Source: an uncultured beta proteobacterium (lineage in GTDB: Bacteria; Pseudomonadota; Gammaproteobacteria; Burkholderiales; Burkholderiaceae). Taken from it: a DNA stretch of 10,445 bases. The translations under genes were made by a program, and so were the position numbers. The notes under the pieces were generated by a model that was not told the origin of the DNA, searched no databases, and saw only the letters and a list, made by a program, of their open reading frames with translations. Shown here piece after piece: positions 8,201 through 10,445 of this stretch (positions are counted from its first letter, which is position 1; each line of letters begins with the position of its first letter). The DNA lies in the NCBI GenBank assembly GCA_903938955.1, contig CAJAFJ010000527.1, positions 1 through 10,445 of the forward strand. The letters are read 5' to 3'.

Positions 8201-8332
8201 GCCAACGCCATGCCCAAGGACATTGAAAAAGGCCTGGAAGCCGGTTTCTTCCGCTACCTCACCAAGCCCATCAAGATTGATGAATTCATGCAGGCGCTAG
8301 ACCAGGGCCTGGCACTTGCCAACAAAAAATAG
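5204..8332 (+). CDS. Membrane hybrid histidine kinase: CHASE3, three PAS, HisKA, HATPase, receiver
   Basis: A 1042-residue inner-membrane sensor kinase. Order: TM1 (about 8-30); periplasmic CHASE3 domain with the hallmark ETGQRGYLLTGD (about 58-70); TM2 (about 179-203); PAS1 (about 245-360); FixL-like PAS2 (about 375-490); PAS3 (about 503-630); HisKA with FLSSMSHELRSPLN and phospho-acceptor His677; HATPase_c with NLLSNAIKYN (Asn795), DTGEGLS and GTGIGLVV; and a receiver (about 919-1035) with the acidic pair in VEDN, Asp969 in LMDINLPG and the Lys of KPI. All residues for autophosphorylation and internal transfer are present. There is no Hpt domain, so a separate phosphotransfer protein or direct transfer to another receiver would be needed. 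The ATG at 5204 is chosen because TM1 follows at once; its ribosome site is poor, and the frame is open from a TTG at 5000, so the start is less certain than the gene. Next gene begins 52 bases on. Signal unknown. Confidence 0.92.
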   Translation: MRAVHKNIGWLVSVLLLLVLGLSATFWTFGQIDQAALERTKAGQDINQAEDFLSALKDAETGQRGYLLTGDATFLQPYAQVLAHVIPDLADLRQTSTLTAAQHHLDAAAPLLQAKMAELAQAIELRSQGQQAAAIRVISHGEGKRLMDAIRLEIGSFVEMAETARAQHDADFQARMRQLFSLIVGIGFVAVLAGLTLAYWVYRAAQQRIENALHLETQKSLARQEASNQLLQTANSTLRENEAKLAVTLNSIGDAVIATDHLGHITLLNPIAQDLTGWTQAQAVGRPVDEVFHIIHKETRHLAVVPVAETLTNGTIQGLANHTVLIARDGREFDIADSCAPIRGLNEEVIGAVLVFRNVTDEYTVQQSLRDSSALLQAILNTVVDGIITVHAHGGIVETVNPAVEHMFGYTTEELSGLRLSQLIPELDQNHRLMSLDYYSASIEAQANGLGREVVGRRKDGSSFALEISVSEMTQGSQRYFTGILRDISARKQAEETLRKAGALQKAIFDSANFSSIATDARGVIQIFNVGAERMLGYTAQEVMNQRTPADISDPQEIIARAKTLSAELDTPITPGFEALVFKASRGIEDIYELTYIRKDGSRFPAVVSVTALRDDNNAIIGYLLIGTDNTARKQIEAERQQLDKALIEKNIELERARDVADKANLAKSDFLSSMSHELRSPLNAILGFAQLMEVGPPEPTPGQKARIEQILRAGWYLLELINEILDLALIESGTVSLSLEPTSLTEVLQDCQTMIEPQAEKRHIHISYPQFEAPCFVQADRTRLKQVIINLLSNAIKYNKADGHVDVTFSTPAAQRLRVTVRDTGEGLSQPKLAQLFQPFNRLGQELNAEEGTGIGLVVSKRLVELMGGAIGAASTVGQGSEFWFELNAADELQLLHDVSEPLAPLHKHTVHNASVRTLLYVEDNRANMELVNQLIAMRPDMNLLGAEDGRRGIEMARLHLPELILMDINLPGISGIQALKLLRQDPATRHIPVMALSANAMPKDIEKGLEAGFFRYLTKPIKIDEFMQALDQGLALANKK

Positions 8333-8373
8333 CCGCTAACGCACGTATCCGTTACGTAGACAGCTATTACTTC

Positions 8374-8378
8374 AGGAG
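8374..8378 (+). promoter_or_regulatory. Ribosome binding site supporting a TTG start
   Basis: AGGAG sits 6 bases before the TTG at 8385. It is the strongest ribosome site in the signalling operon and decides for this rare start codon, which also places the receiver's first beta strand at a normal distance from the N-terminus. Confidence 0.75.
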
Positions 8379-8384
8379 CATAAA

Positions 8385-9200
8385 TTGATCAACCACCACG
8401 AAATTCTGGGCGCCAATATCTTGATCGTTGACGATCAACCGTCCAACGTAGAACTGCTCCGGCAGCTGCTTGAAGACGCGGGCTACACCCAGGTGAGCGC
8501 CACCATGGACCCCACCGAGGTGTGCACGCTGCACCGCAAGCACCATTACGACCTGATTTTGCTGGACCTGCAAATGCCCGTCATGGACGGGTTTCAGGTC
8601 ATGGACTGCCTCAAGACCAACGCCGATGACAGTTACCTGCCCGTCATCGTGCTGACCGCCCAGCCCGGCCACAAGCTGCGCGCCCTGCAAAGCGGGGCCA
8701 AAGACTTCATCAGCAAGCCCTTTGACCTGGTGGAAATCAAAACCCGCATCCACAACATGCTTGAAGTGCGCCTGCTCTACAAAAAGCTAAGCAACTACAA
8801 CAAGGTGCTGGAGCAAACGGTGATGGAGCGCACCGCAGAACTGCGCGAAAGCGAAGCCCGCTACAAAAGCCTGACCGAATTGGCCTCTGACTGGTACTGG
8901 GAGCAAGACGAGAACGGTCAGTTCACCAAGGTATCCGGCCCGGTGCTGGAAATGCTCGGACTCAAGGTCGATGCGTTGTCCAGTGACGAGACCAGCATCC
9001 AGTCCTCGGGCTGGGACCAGAGCGAGCGCGAGACCTTGCAGGCCAGCATTGCGGCGCGCCAGCCCTTTCTTGATTTTCTGTTCCACCGCATCAACGAAAA
9101 CGGCTCGCAGCAAAAGTTTCGGGTCAGTGGTGAGCCGATGTTCAACCAGAACTGCCGCTTTCTCGGCTACCGGGGCATTGGCGTTGAGGTGACGGAATAA
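8385..9200 (+). CDS. Response regulator: receiver, coiled coil and PAS, no output domain
   Basis: A 271-residue cytoplasmic protein. The receiver spans about residues 10-127, with Asp16/Asp17 (IVDDQ), phospho-acceptor Asp61 (LLDLQMPVMDG), Thr91 (LTAQ) and Lys111 (SKPF), the full set for phosphorylation. A helical linker follows (about 128-162, rich in Leu, Glu and Arg, ending ERTAELRESEARY), likely a dimerising coiled coil. A PAS domain then runs from about 160 to the end, starting LTELASDWYWEQDENGQF and finishing GYRGIGVEVTE. In relatives such a PAS end is normally followed by GGDEF, EAL or a kinase; here the stop comes right after it. The TTG start is supported by a strong AGGAG. The gene lies 52 bases after the hybrid kinase and 11 bases before the Crp-like gene, so it is probably translated from the same message. 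It may act as a phosphorylation-controlled adaptor, or be a shortened descendant of a longer regulator. Confidence 0.9.
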   Translation: MINHHEILGANILIVDDQPSNVELLRQLLEDAGYTQVSATMDPTEVCTLHRKHHYDLILLDLQMPVMDGFQVMDCLKTNADDSYLPVIVLTAQPGHKLRALQSGAKDFISKPFDLVEIKTRIHNMLEVRLLYKKLSNYNKVLEQTVMERTAELRESEARYKSLTELASDWYWEQDENGQFTKVSGPVLEMLGLKVDALSSDETSIQSSGWDQSERETLQASIAARQPFLDFLFHRINENGSQQKFRVSGEPMFNQNCRFLGYRGIGVEVTE

Positions 9201-9211
9201 GGGAGAACCAC

Positions 9212-9955
9212 ATGTCATTACTCCATAGCCCAAGCCAAAACCATCTTCTGGCAGCGCTGCCCCCGGACGACTTCTGCCTGCTGTCCCCCCACCTGGAACT
9301 GGTCCCATTGCCCTTGGGCCAAATGCTGTACGAGCCCGACACCCAGTTGCGCCATGCGTTTTTTCCGACCACCTCGATCGTGTCGCTGCACTATGTGACG
9401 GAGACCGGTGCCTCGGCGGAAACCGCCGGCGTGGGCCGCGAAGGGGTGGTGGGTATCTCACTGTTCATGGGGGGCGACACGACATCGAGTTCAGCCGTGG
9501 TGCAAACCGCCGGACACGCTTACCGGCTGGACCGCAATGTGTTGAAACAGGCGTTCAACCGCGCCGGCTTGTTTCAACGCCTGTTGTTGCGCTACACCCA
9601 GGCGCTGATGACGCAAATGGCCCAAACCGCCGCCTGCAACCGCCACCATTCGGTAGAACAACAACTTTGTCGCTGGCTGCTGCTGACGCTGGACCGGCTG
9701 CCCGAGCGCGAGTTGGTCATGACACAAGAACTGGTGGCCAGCATGCTCGGCGTGCGCCGTGAAAGTGTGACCGAGGCGGCTGGCAATTTGCAAAACGGCG
9801 GCTACATCCGCTACCGCCGGGGCCACATCGCGGTGCTGGACCGGGCCGGGCTGGAGGCCAACACCTGCGAATGCTATGGCGTGGTCAAGAAAGAACTCAA
9901 ACGCCTGTTGAACGATGTGCGCTACCAGCAAGACATGCCGGTTGGCATGTCTTAA
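9212..9955 (+). CDS. Crp/Fnr-family transcriptional regulator
   Basis: A 247-residue DNA-binding protein. An N-terminal jelly-roll sensor domain (about 15-120) is followed by a long dimerisation helix (about 120-140) and a Crp-type winged helix-turn-helix (about 145-215). The recognition region reads MTQELVASMLGVRRESVTEAAGNLQ (170-194), followed by wing NGGYIRYRRGHIAVLDRAGLE. The C-terminal CECYGVVKKELKRLL stretch is typical of many proteobacterial relatives. The sensor domain lacks an obvious phosphate-binding cassette (the FGE...R-x-A pattern of cAMP-binding members); the region reads VGISLFMGGDTTSSSAVV. It also lacks the N-terminal cysteine set of Fnr. The effector is therefore unknown. 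GGGAG lies 6 bases before the ATG, and the gene starts 11 bases after the receiver-PAS gene, indicating one operon. It is the only DNA-binding protein in the window and a candidate output for the two-component genes before it. Confidence 0.9.
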   Translation: MSLLHSPSQNHLLAALPPDDFCLLSPHLELVPLPLGQMLYEPDTQLRHAFFPTTSIVSLHYVTETGASAETAGVGREGVVGISLFMGGDTTSSSAVVQTAGHAYRLDRNVLKQAFNRAGLFQRLLLRYTQALMTQMAQTAACNRHHSVEQQLCRWLLLTLDRLPERELVMTQELVASMLGVRRESVTEAAGNLQNGGYIRYRRGHIAVLDRAGLEANTCECYGVVKKELKRLLNDVRYQQDMPVGMS

Positions 9956-10060
9956 GAAGCCACCTCAATTCACGTGACGGGTGTCGTTGGTGACTTTAGT
10001 GAAAAATCAGGCTTCGACTTTCCGCCCATCCTGAGCGTTGATCTGTGTGACAGCGAACGC

Positions 10061-10081
10061 TGGCATTTATTAAAAATGCCA
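10061..10081 (+). repeat. Perfect 8-bp inverted repeat downstream of the Crp-like gene
   Basis: TGGCATTT and AAATGCCA flank a 5-base loop, 105 bases after the Crp-like gene's stop. On the plus strand it is not followed by a T run, so it is a poor intrinsic terminator in that direction, though it could mark or protect the 3' end. Its right arm is shared with the minus-strand terminator next to it. Confidence 0.5.
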
Positions 10082-10102
10082 CCTGGGATGAGCCGGTGGC
10101 AT
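10072..10102 (-). terminator. Intrinsic terminator of the outer-membrane barrel gene
   Basis: On the minus strand ATGCCACC pairs with GGTGGCAT around an 11-base loop and is followed by TTTTAATAAA. It begins 23 bases after the stop of the barrel gene at the right edge. The strong stem and T-rich tail support Rho-independent termination. Confidence 0.75.
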
Positions 10103-10125
10103 CGGGTGCTTAACCCTGAAAGAAA

Positions 10126-10445
10126 TTAGAACTTGTAACGAACGCCCAGGGTCGTGGCAGCCACATTGTCATTGCGGTCACCCGCAAATTTCAGGTCATG
10201 CGACTCGTACTGCAAGACCGCAGACCACTGTGGATTGAACGCATATTCAGCACCCACACCATAGGACAAACCAAAACCATCTTCACTGCCGGAAGCAATA
10301 CCGGAGGCCGGATTGGCTGACACGTCAGTGCGACCCCAGGTGGTTCCGACTTTGCCCAGGAGGTTGAACGACGGGCTCAAGGGGAACTTGCCCACCAGGC
10401 TCAGGCTCAGGCTCAGGCCGTCTGCTTTAGTGGAGCCGCCCCCAC
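10126..10445 (-). CDS. OmpA-like outer-membrane beta-barrel protein, C-terminal part (runs off right edge)
   Basis: The last 105 residues of a gene that continues past the window. Alternating polar and hydrophobic residues form several transmembrane beta strands: GLSLSLSLVGKFPL, FNLLGKVGTTWGRT, GFGLSYGVGAEYAF, WSAVLQYESHDLKF and AATTLGVRYKF. The protein ends in Phe after an aromatic-rich strand, the signature recognised by the BAM assembly machinery. The pattern fits small 8-stranded OmpA/OmpW-type barrels (the OMP_b-brl group) and no periplasmic OmpA-C domain follows. Although a GTG at 10395 could pass for a start, the open frame and the barrel pattern continue upstream through GGGSTKADGLSL, so the true start lies outside. 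Its terminator faces the signalling operon. Confidence 0.82.
   Translation of the reverse strand, partial: GGGSTKADGLSLSLSLVGKFPLSPSFNLLGKVGTTWGRTDVSANPASGIASGSEDGFGLSYGVGAEYAFNPQWSAVLQYESHDLKFAGDRNDNVAATTLGVRYKF
10396..10419 (-). repeat. Hexanucleotide tandem repeat inside the barrel gene
   Basis: CAGGCT is repeated three times on the plus strand, followed by CAGGCC. In the coding direction it gives alternating Leu-Ser, which fits a membrane beta strand. A change in unit number would keep the frame and change strand length by two residues. Confidence 0.7.

Noticed and set aside
8337..8358. Overlapping dyads (TAACG/CGTTA and ACGTA/TACGT) between the kinase and the receiver-PAS gene
   Set aside because: The arms are only 5 bp, with no T run after them, and they do not suggest a terminator inside the operon; probably chance.

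Overview
The window reads as ordinary chromosome from a betaproteobacterium, most likely of the Comamonadaceae (Rhodoferax/Polaromonas type). I infer this from the GC-rich codon use and from the style of the proteins: a long CHASE3-PAS hybrid kinase, a short CoA-transferase, glycine-zipper envelope proteins and an OmpA-like barrel ending in Tyr-Lys-Phe. No database search was possible, so the family names rest on motifs read by eye. I see no tRNA, rRNA, CRISPR array, insertion sequence or phage gene.

Left part (1-2488, minus strand): the first 14 codons of surE run off the left edge. Upstream of it lies a probable two-gene unit, a DEDDh 3'-5' exonuclease followed by a nitronate-monooxygenase-like flavoprotein, closed by a strong intrinsic terminator at 100-126. 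A 139-base divergent spacer separates the exonuclease from a plus-strand class III CoA-transferase (2628-3539).

Middle part (3610-4927, minus strand): two envelope genes form a compact operon. The first encodes a 74-residue glycine-zipper lipoprotein. The second encodes a 356-residue exported protein with a duplicated beta-rich domain and a C-terminal glycine zipper. A 276-base divergent spacer separates them from the signalling genes.

Right part (5204-9955, plus strand): three closely spaced genes look like one signalling operon. They encode a membrane hybrid histidine kinase (CHASE3, three PAS domains, HisKA, HATPase, receiver), a receiver-coiled coil-PAS protein with no recognisable output domain, and a Crp/Fnr-type DNA-binding regulator without a clear cyclic-nucleotide cassette. 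My reading is that the kinase feeds one or both receivers and the Crp-like protein is the likely transcriptional arm; that linkage is inference. At the right edge, the end of an outer-membrane beta-barrel gene on the minus strand converges on this operon, with its own terminator.

The points most worth a second look are the output-less receiver-PAS protein between a hybrid kinase and a Crp-like regulator, the FixL-like PAS domain whose heme-ligand position appears to be Leu, the cysteine cluster in the nitronate-monooxygenase-like protein, the tail domain of the exonuclease, and the paired glycine-zipper proteins.
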